Source: Norana najaformis
Taxonomy: Eukaryota > Annelida > Clitellata > Crassiclitellata > Hormogastridae
NCBI GenBank assembly: GCA_964023275.1
Contig: OZ029918.1
Span: 30,884,704-30,948,703 of the forward strand
Direction of reading: 5' to 3'
Length of the DNA stretch: 64,000 bases
Made by a program: the position numbers and the translations under genes. The notes beneath the pieces were generated by a model. It ran no database searches, was not told the origin of the DNA, and worked only from the letters and a program-made list of their open reading frames with translations. Within the stretch, counting starts at the first letter, position 1. Each line of letters begins with the position of its first letter. This document shows, piece after piece, positions 26,201 through 37,100 of the stretch.

Positions 26201-29200
26201 AATATCTACTACATGGTATGCTAAGAAATGCTTGCATTTTACTAATACTTTACTACATTTGCAGTCAAGAATTTAAGACTGGCTTTCAAGGTCCATAATT
26301 ATTTCGGTGGGTTATTTAAACACTGCTGTAGCAGCCTGTTTATAGTTTTGGTTTTGTCTTGAGCACTGCCATTGTTTTCCACTTGCCGTGCCTTTAAGAG
26401 GTCCAAAAATGTGCTACATAAATAACCGATTCCAGTACTTTTTACTGCCTTTGTATGTGTGTCAAGAGACTAATTTTGCTGTATTTAAATACCTCATTAC
26501 TGATCAAGTTTCTTGGGCTTTGATGACAGGATTTGCTTTCTGATCTTTGATTAGGTATAAGCGTATTAGCTTTTGTTCAATGACTAATGCATACAAAACA
26601 CATGTAAATGTGCATAAGTAAGATGTTGTATAAATGTGCAGGTGTATTGTTTAGGTACAAGGCTGTTAGCCATGTACCTAATTAATGTATATTGACATTT
26701 ATATAGTTACTGTGTAGTGTTGTGCATTATTCAAATAAAGTCAATCAAATTATCATTGTCTTAGCCATCTGGCAATTATTTTGCATTGCTTTCAACAAAA
26801 CGACAGTTTTGAATTCTCTAATTTAAGTTAGATTTTTCTTTAATCAGTTTAAATGTTTTGCTGTATTCTTATTTCCTGCACTCAAAGCCTAATTTTATTA
26901 GCTGAAGTTGTTGTTCTTTTTTTCAGAGGAGAATTTTCGCAGTCGCTTGTTGGACGTGGAAATAGAAATGGGTGACTTGCAGCAGACAAATAATCAACAA
27001 AAGGCGGCTTTACAGGCAAAAGAGTCTGAAAACCAGGAGCTGCGTCGAAAATTGACCAACCTTGAGAAAGCTCTGGATTTGCTTCAGCAAAAGATTATGG
27101 TTTTTGAGCATGAAAGGCATGAACTTGAACGAGAGGTATTTGATAGTTTTACTATGATTATTTTTGGGCTCTTTTAATTATTTTTGATTTCTGTAATTTT
27201 TGAAAATATTTTATTTGCAAAGAAATTGTTCAAAATGGGTATCATTCAGGACAAGTCGGAATTAACATGATTCTGATTTCTGCTGCAGATTGGTGATAAG
27301 TCGTGGAAAGTCTTGCAAGAAAAATTGGAGAAGGATCGAATGAGACAAGACTACAATGCTAAACTTGTCATAAACGAACAACTGTATAATCATACTATTG
27401 TAAGATTTCGGTTTTTTTATCATCTCTTTATTCTGTTCATGTGGTTTGTTGGGTATCTTGCTTAGTCTGTAATTATAGTCCAATGAATGCTGGATTGAAC
27501 CTGCAGAACTTTGTGTATCAGCCTTGAAAAGCTTGTTTGTGTACATTGTCTTTGTCAGCAAACCAAACATTGGTACCAGGATCAGATGGGATGTAATGTA
27601 ATGCACTGACCCCATGTCCAGGACATTGAGATTCATCGCTTTCCAGGGATCTAAGAAATGGAATGAAGCACTTCCTTGTGTCCTACTGTGGGATATCAAA
27701 GCGGTTTAGTAACCTAAGAGAAGAAAGTGAGTGCCTTCCCAGTGGCCTACCATGGGGTACTAGAGAGTTGATTTACTAACCTCCACACAGGAGCTAACAG
27801 TGACTGTCTGTCAGTCTGATACTGACTATCGTTTAAAGCTTGACTCTGCAACTGGTTACCAATGTTTAAATCGTTTGTCGAGACCTCTTACTTTTCTTTG
27901 GCTTTGGTCCCACTCCACCTTTAATTGCTGGTGGCTCTTCATCTTGGAGCATCCTGTTTCTTTTTTAAAAAAAGTAAAGCCCCCCATGTCTTATGCAGAA
28001 CATAAAGGAGGCGCTCATTTTCTGCCCTTTGGCCCTTGACCTGGCAATGGACAAGTCCAAAGGTCATGGACACAAGGCCAGTGCATCGTAGAACTTGCGG
28101 TATTGCACTGCTTTCGTTTGGGGTGATGTAAACTCTTTTTTTAAGTTTGACACTGGACGACGACATTTTCCACTTTATGGTTGGAAATGGTGTGCATTGT
28201 ATGTGTGTTTTATTCAGTTATGAACCACTGAAATGGACATAGGTAAATCGTTTGGCCGTCAGAAACACTTCTAATGGTAAGGGGACAACAATGCACATGG
28301 CAGGTAACGTGATAATGATCGGAATAATAACGAATATTGTGAGCCATGAGATCAACGGTTGTGAGCTGCGTTTGCATTTCAGGAGCAAACGAAGCGTAAG
28401 CTGAAGGAGGAGACAGATGCAAAACTACGATCAAAGCAACAGAAACTTGATCTCCTACGCAACATTATCAATGGAGACAGTGACTCAGGGGGCAGCGTCT
28501 CGGAGACTCCACGCGCTCGCCCCAATCCCACTGCGAACGCCAAGATGAGAATATATGCCACTCAGTCAATCGGAGACTTACATGGCAACGAATCAACGCC
28601 TGGCTCAGCATTTAAAGTTCCACGTCATGGTCCAGTGGCAACATCTGCCTACACCGCGAAAATGGGTCAGCGTGGTGGAATGCGAACAAAATCGCCGCCA
28701 CCAGTTCAGCCGGTACTTATTGTTTATGTTCTTGTGGATAGTTCTGGTCAACTAGCAATTTCTTGGCTCATAGTTGACAGAGTCACTGGTTCTTGGTTGT
28801 GCTGAAGTTTGAGGGTAAGTCCATTGAAGAAGCACTCAAAACATTTAGAACTTGCCACTGGGGCCTTAGACCAAGTGTTCTCTGCTGACTGCCTGCCACT
28901 GACTGCTTAGATTGGTTTCCATTAGATGCTACTCATTTGCTGTGCTAGAATGTGTGTATGTATCAAAACATTTATATACAGCCCCTTTTAGCAACCTCAG
29001 AAGTGCTGCCTACATGGCTATCTAACTGATCTAAAATGTGAAATTTCAGGCATGCATCTGAACATTTATATAATGCCATTTAAGAGCCTCACAAAGGCAA
29101 TGACGTTGTAACAGCACATGTCTTTTTGTTTTTAGAAACCAATGGTGGGCAAAATGAAGCGACGTTCGCGGTCGTCTGACTGTCTGTGGCTTGATCACAA

Positions 29201-30444
29201 ACCAGAGGGAACAGTTGATACTGGATCGATCCTGCAACCTCGGATAAAGACGGCAAAGACGGGTGCCAAGTTGTCTGAGAAAGACCTTAAAGACAAGGAC
29301 ACTTCCAAGTACCTTCTCACCCACCAAGGTTTAGACTCAGATGGAGAAATAGCCACACAGCTGGTCAAGGTGTGCCAGATTTTCGTACAACAGATATAAA
29401 ACCACTGTGATGAACATAATAAATTGCTGCTTATTAGCATATGTACTTATTAGCATAAGTTAATATAATGAACTTTCAGAGAGAGTGTTTGTTTTGTAAT
29501 GCGATCAATAAACAAAAGTGCTACAGTGGTCTTTTCGTTAGTGTGATTGTCATTGCAGAGGTTCACACCTGCTGAGAAGACTCTGCGTAACAACCGTGGA
29601 CAAGCTGCCTTGCACCCCAGATTTAGATTTACAGATCTTGCATACATAGTATGTGCAATAACTAAATAAAAAATAAAAAGGACTGATAAGAAATGTGTGT
29701 GTCTGTAGGGTGACATTTTGCAGACGCCTGGAGGTGGAGCAGCTGTAGTTTTCACAGATGTTGAAGTCGTCAAACAGAAATTGCCGGGCAGCAGGTATTT
29801 GAAACACTGGTCCTCGAGCTCACTGCTACTGTAAATGTTTGTGGCAAAGAGTGGAACTAAGCTGTACTAGGTTTAACACTCGACCATCTATGTGCATGTA
29901 CTGTTTTGCAGTCAGCTGGTCTGTGACGAGTACATAAAAAGCTTAGCATCAATTCAATGGTAATCCTAATACTTGAGTTATTGTCAATGAGTTTAACTCA
30001 AACCAGATTAGACGAGTTGCTTTTGGCTGAACTTATTCAGATCCAAGGCTCACCTGTTCACTTAGTACAATGGCTGACATCCATATTCATCTGGGTAGCT
30101 TACTGAGTGGAATCTTTGTTTTGAATGTAATTTTAGAGTGAGTTTTTGTGCCTAATTGCTCATGTGGATCATCATAATTCTTGTTTTTCAGTGTTCACTT
30201 CTTACTTGGTAAATTTTCTTTAAATGTTCTAACTTCTCTTTTCTGTGGCTACTATGGTAAATCATACTGTTTCATGGCACCTGTATCAAGACAAATTTCT
30301 CAGAGTGTGGTGAATGGTGACGGAATTGTTGCTTTGAATCCAATTAAATGTGAAATTGTAGAAAGAGGCATTCGTCTCCCGACAGAAATGAAAACTGTGA
30401 TGGAGAATGGACAGATTCCGAAACTCGTTGCCAAGTTGCCATAG
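14279..30444 (+). CDS. KIF23: KIF23 / MKLP1 kinesin-6 motor, 22 exons
   Basis: Plus-end kinesin of the centralspindlin complex, acting at the spindle midzone and midbody in cytokinesis. Coding exons: 14279-14310, 15302-15380, 15992-16084, 16402-16440, 17145-17250, 18142-18278, 18944-19062, 19908-20075, 20705-20817, 21844-21965, 22906-23008, 23652-23731, 24258-24377, 24753-24897, 25469-25527, 26058-26160, 26927-27135, 27289-27399, 28383-28712, 29136-29369, 29709-29794 and 30291-30444. All have GT/AG borders, and the total of 2742 nt is divisible by three (913 residues; human isoforms are about 856-960). Start: [13 protein letters not shown] with a basic extension. Motor: VFCRIRPL, P-loop GVTSSGKT (123-130), NAESSRSH (308-315), DLAGSE (350-355). 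Neck: SGLTPGRR. A coiled coil of about 120 residues follows, then a tail with KRRSRSSD and [11 protein letters not shown]. The kinesin-6 loop-6 insertion is present. The upper and middle exons are very secure; only the last exon boundary is open. Confidence 0.93.
14512..14700 (-). repeat. SINE family A copy in KIF23 intron 1
   Basis: Same order of blocks as the 13.1-kb copy: TTTATAAAGCGCCACTATAA, TGCATCAATCGATGATA, GCAATTGTGAGTGAAGAAC and a degraded tRNA-like head ending near GCTAGCTTTCTCC. Confidence 0.72.
15654..15750 (+). repeat. 48-bp tandem duplication in KIF23 intron 2
   Basis: AAGACCTCAACCCTAGGAC starts at 15654 and again at 15702. The two copies have drifted apart (GGTGGGCCTTTAAGG versus TATGTGCCGTTAGG). 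Confidence 0.8.
15848..15913 (+). repeat. Two identical 33-bp hairpin units in KIF23 intron 2
   Basis: Each unit is an imperfect inverted repeat, AAGGGTATGCA ... TGCATATCCCTT around GAAACC. The unit is repeated exactly (15848-15880 and 15881-15913). Confidence 0.85.
17795..17956 (+). repeat. Repeat family C copy with (AGATT)n tail, KIF23 intron 5
   Basis: Contains AGCAGATTATGATTTGGACT, AAGCATCGATTGATGC, TGCATTATGATAACGGTGCT and ATAGAAGTCATTAG followed by tandem AGATT. Partial copies: 21205-21340, 21995-22140, 25125-25195, 37060-37150, 37850-37910, 41600-41680, 58290-58400 and 59100-59220. Confidence 0.72.
18142..18278 (+). CDS. KIF23: KIF23 exon 6: ATP-binding P-loop
   Basis: Encodes [20 protein letters not shown]. 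The Walker A pattern GxxxxGKT is intact. The fourth position is serine where most kinesins, including vertebrate KIF23, have glycine (GVTGSGKT). The exon ends LQAKKY and joins [13 protein letters not shown], matching the family's AKRYVFKSNDRN segment. Confidence 0.93.
21844..23008 (+). CDS. KIF23: KIF23 exons 10-11: switch I and switch II
   Basis: Exon 21844-21965 carries [19 protein letters not shown] (switch I). Exon 22906-23008 carries [20 protein letters not shown] (switch II). The nucleotide-sensing residues are intact, so the motor should be an active ATPase. The intron between holds a fragment of repeat family C and a complete SINE whose 3' end reaches the exon 11 acceptor. Confidence 0.93.
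22600..22893 (+). repeat. Complete tRNA-derived SINE ending at the KIF23 exon 11 acceptor
   Basis: The head has box A-like TCTAGTGGTTACTATGC and box B GGGTTCAAATCCC. The body ends with ATAATGGTGCTATATAAATA and an A-rich AAACTAAATAAA tail. The tail finishes about 12 bases before the AG at 22904-22905, so the last intronic bases at this acceptor are largely SINE-derived. It shares head and body with the minus-strand element at 5.75 kb. Confidence 0.75.
26927..27399 (+). CDS. KIF23: KIF23 exons 17-18: coiled-coil stalk
   Basis: Strong heptad pattern rich in Q, E, L and K (for example [19 protein letters not shown] and [18 protein letters not shown]). This is the parallel dimerisation coil that also binds the RacGAP partner of centralspindlin. 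It is shorter than the vertebrate coil by eye, but the phases on both sides are clean. Confidence 0.85.
28383..29369 (+). CDS. KIF23: KIF23 exons 19-20: tail with 14-3-3/Aurora B-type site
   Basis: Exon 28383-28712 is low-complexity, Ser/Pro-rich and poorly conserved. Exon 29136-29369 carries [19 protein letters not shown], aligning with vertebrate HRRSRSAGDRWVDHKP, the site where Aurora B and 14-3-3 control clustering. It ends [20 protein letters not shown], a close match to the conserved LTHQELASDGEIETKLIK segment. Regulation by the same kinase is inferred from this match. Confidence 0.9.
29545..29688 (+). repeat. SINE (829-type family) just before KIF23 exon 21
   Basis: GGTTCACACCTGCTGAGAAG, GGACAAGCTGCCTTGCACCC, AGATTTAGATTTACAGATCT and an A-rich tail. 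It ends about 20 bases upstream of the exon 21 acceptor at 29707-29708. The head is truncated. Confidence 0.7.
29709..30444 (+). CDS. KIF23: KIF23 exon 21 and tentative terminal exon
   Basis: Exon 29709-29794 reads [19 protein letters not shown], matching GDIYKTRGGGQSVQFTDIE of vertebrates. The tail after it is less certain. Three outcomes keep the frame: an acceptor at 30290 (adopted; ends IPKLVAKLP), a stronger-looking acceptor at 30191 that adds 33 mostly hydrophobic residues, or reading through the donor to a stop at 29832-29834. None ends in the KRKK-type terminus of vertebrates. Confidence 0.6.
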
Positions 30445-31143
30445 AAGGACATTCCAAGTAAATATCACATTAAGTATTTTTTCACTGAAAGGAAAATAAC
30501 CTGTTGTTAATATTCTGATTTAAACTGAAGGGGAAAAGCAGTTCCTCTTATGCCTTATTTTTATAATTTACTTATACTGTTATAAAATTTAAATGAATGT
30601 TAACTCAGAAGAAATAGTTTGATAAAACTGTGCTGGAGCCCTGATAGTTCTTTGTTTTTATGCAGATTTTCCTTTGTAGGCTGTTACTTCCATCCTTGTG
30701 GACTTTGCATTTGGATTTGCTTATTCCACAATTAGTGGATGAATTGCTTATTTATCTGACATCGATTGTTGTCTTGCACTTTATTACTTTATTACAGAGT
30801 AGGTACAGAAGTTTATAAATTAGAATTATGAAGTAGTGCAAGTGATCTTTGGCTTTGACTGATGTGCCATTCCAGGCCTTGCCTGTCCTTTCCTCTTGGC
30901 AGCTTCCGCTCTAGTTTCATATTTTATTCATCAGGTTTTTTCAGTTATATCTTCTTAAATTTCTCCTGATTAAAGCATAAATATGTGCACTCACAGCAAA
31001 TAATTAGTGACTGAGTTGTTGAAATCTCCTATGTTTTCTTTCTGTTTTAGGAAAATAAAATACACAGCAGTTTGAACGAGAATGGGAATTTCTTCACTCG
31101 AGCTGGGATGCTGTTATATTTGACATTTGATTTGCATGCTTGA

Positions 31144-31149
31144 AATAAA
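31144..31149 (+). terminator. Candidate polyadenylation signal of KIF23
   Basis: AATAAA about 700 bases after the stop, followed by a T/G-rich stretch (TGATGTGTGTTACTCC). A second AATAAA lies at 31054-31059. The choice between them cannot be made from sequence. Confidence 0.4.
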
Positions 31150-31159
31150 GACCGTGTAG

Positions 31160-34080
31160 AAATCATATCCCTGATGTGTGTTACTCCTGCATTAACTGAA
31201 TATAACAAAGTTTTGTCTGTGATTTTTATGAAGACTCTGCAATAAGAGTACAAATTCTGTATCGATGTTGTTTGTTTCAGTTTTCAGACTATGTTTTGGA
31301 TTCACTGCAGCACTTTCCCCTGAGGTGTTTGTCACAAAACTTAATTTTTCGCTCACTGTACGATGTTAAATACTGACCTCTCATGTTTCATATTATCGTG
31401 AAGCTTGTAGCATTTGTGTGCCTAGAAAACTTGAAAACTTCCTTCATTTGACTAGTTTACCATTTATTTATTTAGTTCAGTTTTTATAGTGAAATGGCAG
31501 TAATGGTTAAACAGGGCAACATTTTGAAGAACGAACTGTTTTAGTAAGAAACAACTACCACAGTTCTAATTTCTATAGTTTTGAATGTTATAAGACTGGG
31601 TGCTTCTTGTGATGCTGTCTTTCAAGTGTCTGTTGCATGATTTGTGAAACAGTTTTGGTAATTCGTATAATGTTGTGCAGTGTCTTTCGAGTGTCTGTAT
31701 CCTGTTTCATGGAAATTCCAAAGTTTAAAAAGATCAATTTTTGCTATCAAGATTTAGGCTTAAACTGGTTTTGTAAAATTTTATTCTATAAAGGCAAGTG
31801 AATTACATTAAGATAATCATTAATAATCCTGTTTTAGCAATTGTTTTAATTAGTTCAATTTAATTAAATCTGATTTATTAAATTAACTCAATTATTTGTT
31901 CCTTACAAACTTGTCTAAAATTTCCACATAGATGTTTATCTGCAATTCAAACGTGAAGTTTTCATATCATGAGATATTTTTGTAAAATTTGGATTTATAT
32001 GTGTTTGTTTAATGCAGTTTCTATTTGCCATTCAGCATTTTCACAATTAGTGGATGAATTGAACAAGAGCCACTGGTTTTATTTTTGTGATTATTTTCAT
32101 TAAGAAGAAATGTATACAGAACAGCCTTCTGACTTCTATTCAAGAGTCTTGACATTAAAAACCACTTGAAACCGCATGCTGACATTTAACAATGTGAAGA
32201 CAACAAAGTGGCTTGCTACTAGACTCAGTATATCGTTGTTTTGCACTTTGTCAGTGATTGGGAGTCACTGAATATTTCAGACATTAAGCTCTTCTGTATT
32301 TACTTTTATAAACTTGGAAGCTACGGTGATTTCTCAGGATGGTAGGTGTTGCAAACTGACTCTGGCTTTGTTGCATCCTATATGGATCTGTTACACCTGT
32401 AAGTCTATTGCAAAAGTTGCAGTTGAAAGTGCTTATTGACTAAAGTTGTTTGCTTGCAGAAGATTAACCTTTGAACTTTTTCTCTGTTGAGAGACGTTTG
32501 AGGACAGAATTTTGAATTTAAGATCTTGAGTTTGTGATGCCCTTGTGTTTATGCATAGAATCTTATTATTTGAGCTTGGTGCTATACGAATGTACCAATA
32601 GAATTATTTTCTACTATCTTACACGGAGAGTTCCTTTTTGTCAGATTTGTAGTGAACTCTAATGTATTTTATGAAGTTCTTGATGCAGAATTGGAAAATA
32701 TCGATTTTCTTTTTGTTGTTGCTATGATATTTTGCTGCTGACTAATATACACCAGGTACCGTATCAATTGTGATTTCAAAAGTGCTGTTTTTGACCAGTT
32801 TCTTATACAAAATGTCTCTCTCAATTGGTGCAATAGAATTAAAGTTGCTGGCTTGAGATCTTGAATCACTCTTGTGGTTTTATCAACTGACATTTTTAGT
32901 ACTTATTTCATTTTATAATTTCTAAGTACAGTAAGTACAAACAAAGGCTTTGCTACTGGGGATGGGACGTGCGCTACTCAAACATTTGGAGGGCAGAGGC
33001 ATCGCCACTTTGGAACCAAAAGAATAATATTTTCATTTGTTTAAGTTCAGGTATATATGATAAACTTAAGCATGAGAAGTTAAGTTTTTGAATGGAAATT
33101 GTGAAGCAATGGTGTAATAAAAATGGTAAAATATGTGATGTTGTTAAGGGTCATCGGTTGTCAAAAAAGTTAAAATAACTAAAAAGCAGCCACTCTCACC
33201 GCTCTGAATATATGCTAATGCCCTGGGATACAGATACCAATTTAATCAAATAAGCATTTCTGTGTACATTCTGAAATATATAAAAATTAAATGTTAACAA
33301 TATTAAGGTCTGAGACTCACTGTCACTGACAGATGTTTTGCAAAATGGGTAGCAAGTCTTAATGAATTAAACTAAAGTTCTGTATAGGAAAAGACAAGTT
33401 TACTGTGTGGGGGTACTAAAAGCATTAGTGTGTTGTTTACATGCTACAGAAGAAACTGCATAACATTAAAGAGTCATAGAAGTTAGAACAGCCGCTCAGC
33501 ATTAATGGCAACATGCCTTCAGCATAGGGCAATTTATAATCCTAAGGAAAGTCAGAAACACAGTGTGCATAGGAGCTTATCTGTAGTGTCCAGATTAACG
33601 TTAGTGATTGTGACTCAAAGTGGCAGTGGTTAGTTTGTTAAATTTAGGCCTACCCGTAGGTCAAAGGGCTGATGTGTACATTCTGAGGAAGAACTTTAAG
33701 CCAAAGCTGGCTTCACAACAATCTATAATTAATCAGCCTTGCTTGATCTGAGTAGGCTAATGCCAAACGCACTATAGCGATAAGAAGAAATATCGGAATT
33801 GTTCAATGCCAGTACGAACACCATTCTGCTTTTAAGCCCAGCCTTAGACTAGATCCGCGTTGTAACCAATCGTTAGTTTTGAGCGCTTGCGAATAAGCTG
33901 GTTCCCGCGACTTAACTTTCGTTGGGCGCTGTAGAAATCTCACGATTACGATTAGTTTCAGTCTCAGACGGTCAGACCAATACATTACGGACGGACAGAC
34001 GGACACACCGATGTCAACAGCATGGCTACGCATATCAGCTGCAGAGTCTGCCGGAGCAATAGCAGCATCTATGTTCATTA
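31160..34080. other. Intergenic, KIF23 to STXBP1
   Basis: About 2.9 kb of AT-rich DNA with many homopolymer runs. I see no exon-like open frame with splice sites. It contains one recognisable repeat (family B, inverted, near 33.83 kb) and, at its right end, the presumed STXBP1 promoter. The KIF23 3' UTR may extend into the left part. Confidence 0.6.
33825..33960 (-). repeat. Dispersed repeat family B, copy 3 (inverted, partial)
   Basis: GAATAAGCTGGTTCCCGCGA, CTTTCGTTGGGCGCTGTAGA and AATCTCACGATTACGATTAG match the family in inverse orientation. The copy ends about 130 bases upstream of the STXBP1 start codon, so the element is part of the proximal promoter or 5' UTR. Confidence 0.75.
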
Positions 34081-34089
34081 GTTGTTAAG

Positions 34090-34117
34090 ATGGCGTTGAA
34101 ACAGGCGGTTCACGACA
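34090..34117 (+). CDS. STXBP1: STXBP1 first coding exon (28 nt)
   Basis: ATG within AAGATGGCG, nine codons plus one base, then an excellent donor A|GTAGGT. Joined to the AG at 34618 it makes a lysine codon and the sequence [15 protein letters not shown], parallel to mammalian GLKAVVGEKIMHDV. The ATG is the first in frame after the family B repeat. Confidence 0.85.
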
Positions 34118-37100
34118 GTAGGTTCATGGATTTATTTTTTTATATTGAAACGTTAATCCTAATTTAACTAATGATTTTCGACGTCCTTAAACCGTATTGT
34201 TTTAAAAACTTCTTCTACCGATAAATGTGGTGGTATTTTGTAGTTCGTTCCCGACGATAGTTTGGCCAGTTTAAGCACTGTTTATTTAGCTATCGGTATT
34301 TGCGTTCATAGGAAAACGTTTTTTTTTTATTTAGCCCGTTACTTTGAAAGCATGGAACCTCGGTCTGCGTGTGTCGTATTGGAATATTGTGGACTGGTCA
34401 TCATTGTAAAGAATATCAAAACGCAGCACTCAAAAACTTACACAAAAACCTGTTTAATCACTATCTCATTAATTAAACAGTACTGCGTCAAAAGGGCGGT
34501 TTCATATTACGGCATTTGAACCACATGTGCAACAGTTTTGACACACACTACACCAGCAAACGATTTTTAAAAGCATGTTTTGTGACATTGTTTTGTAATG
34601 TGACCTGTTTGATACAGAGATACTGAATGATGTAATTCGCGCAATCAAAGGCAAGGACTGGAAAGTCCTTATCCTGGACCAGCTCAGCATGCGAATGCTG
34701 TCTGCCTGCTGCAAGATGACTGAAATCATGTCTGAAGGAATAACACGTTAGTGGGATCATCACTGTCATACTGATCAACATCATGTTCAATGTCATGATC
34801 ATCCTTATCACAATCAACATAACCATCATTTTATTTGTTATCATCATCTTTGTCATCATTATCATCATCTTCATCATCCACACAACAACAGCGTTGCCGT
34901 AGTTGTCATCATTTTCATATGTTAGTGTTAGTATTCAGTAACATATTTGTTAATAGTGTTTATTTTTTTTGTAATTGTTATCTTTGTTATTTGACCTGAA
35001 TATGGCTTGGTTTTAGTTCACATTCGGTTGATGCCTTGTGAATTAGACACTGGCACTATACAAATTGCTAATTGTTATTTATCATTATTATTATTATTTT
35101 ATTATTATTATTATTATTTTATTATTATTATTATTATTTTATTATTATTATTATTTTATTATTATTATCATTTTATTATTATTATTATTATGCTCTGTTA
35201 TATAACTGTTGTTGTTGTCATCTTAATCTTTAATTTTATCAGTTGCTGATTTAACGAAAACAATTATGCAGTAACAGTTTACCATATTTTGTAGTTGTTG
35301 AAGATATCAATAAAAGACGTGAGCCTCTTGCATCACTCGAAGCTGTTTATCTGATAACCCCAACTGATAAGGTAGAGTTTATGTATAATTGATTTAGTGC
35401 CACAAGCATATGATGTTGTCTGCATCTCTTTTTGCTGAATAGCACTTTTGGTTTTTGCTGAAGCCCCTGATTCCTTTTACTGAATAACACTTTTTGTTTT
35501 TGCTGAAGCCCCTGATTAGAATTTATAAATCTTAAAATAATTCGGCTGAGCTTTTCGCTCAGATGCAAAAGTGAAAGATGTGTACAGTCTGCCTGATACT
35601 GTTGCCAAAATGGGGTGTATATGTGTATGTATGTATGTATGTGTTGGTGTGTGTGTGTGCTTGTCTAGACACTTTTATTATAGCACCTGATAAGTCTCTG
35701 TCAGAAGCACTGTGCTTGTTAGTGTAAGTGGTATTATTGTTAATTACAAACCCTGAGTTCATCTGTAAAGCAGATGATGCCCAGATAACGAACATAGTCT
35801 CATCCAGGGTGTTAATGCAGGTATTATCTTTGTGATATGAAGGGATGACTGATGTATATATAATTATCTGCTGTGTTTTCAGTCGATCCGTTCACTCATG
35901 GCCGATTTCCAGTATCCGAACAAGACGCTTTACAAAACAGCGCATGTCTACTTTACCGAAGGTTGGCTTTTTACCTTCATAAATCTCTATAAATTTATTC
36001 AGTTTGTTTTTTAAATAAAGTAATATTGTTAATAATAATAGCAATAATAAATTTTGAAAATTGTCATTAACAGAATCGCAAACCTGCCGAACTGCACATA
36101 CGGAATCTGTGTAATACAAAGTACACGAGACTCTTTATAGCACGTCTTGTTATATCACTTGTTCTGATATTACACGGTCAGGGTTATGGATGCCAACTTT
36201 TGTTGCACTCTGAAAAATGGCCTCATCCTAAAGCAACCTCGACTTAAAGGGGCCTTTGATTTGACCTCAAAGGACAGTGTTAGTAGGAGATTCCAGTTTA
36301 TACAGATTGTGGAAATGTGAATGAATTCAGAGCACAACTGATTGTTGCCTTTGAACATTGATTTTGCCAGTAGAATTGTTTTAGAAAAGTGGCACACACA
36401 TCTTTGACTGACTTATAAACTGGTTCGGCACATGTGATGTTGTCAAATCTGATTGGAAACTTCTATAGCAATGTTTTTGCAACCTGTGAGGCAGTCATTG
36501 ATGGTGGCTCCAACTAAAACTGCATTCTGTAATCGTGTCAATATCTATCATAGCCTGGTTGGTCTTGCCTTTAAGAGGTTCGTAAAAGGTGCTATATAAA
36601 TGACCAGGGACTTAGGTACAATCCTTTGAACGTAGCCATTTAAAATACAATAGATCAGTGAAACTGGTAGACAAGTTATACAGGATTAGCAGATAGGCTA
36701 CAAGGGAAAGCGAGACATGCTTCAGAAGATAAGTACTGTTGTTAAAAGATCTTTTCTGATGTCAGATATGGAAATGTTGCTGCCTTTGTTGTAATGATAT
36801 GGTTCATCGTAAATTCTGGTGTTTTCAGCCTGTCCTGATGAATTGTTCAATGAATTGTGCAAGTCCATGGGAGCCCGTTACATCAAGACCCTGAAGGAGA
36901 TTAATATCGCTTTTCTTCCGTACGAGAGCCAGGTATTTGGCCAGTCTTTGCTGTCATTTTGTACCAGTAGGTGATTAAAAGTGGCAAAGTTACCACTTAT
37001 GATCTGTTACCTCAATTGCTGGAGGGGCAGTCTTGGTAAAATGTTACTACTAAACAAGAAATTGTAGCCACAAATTCCCAGTTTACTTCTATTGATTATT

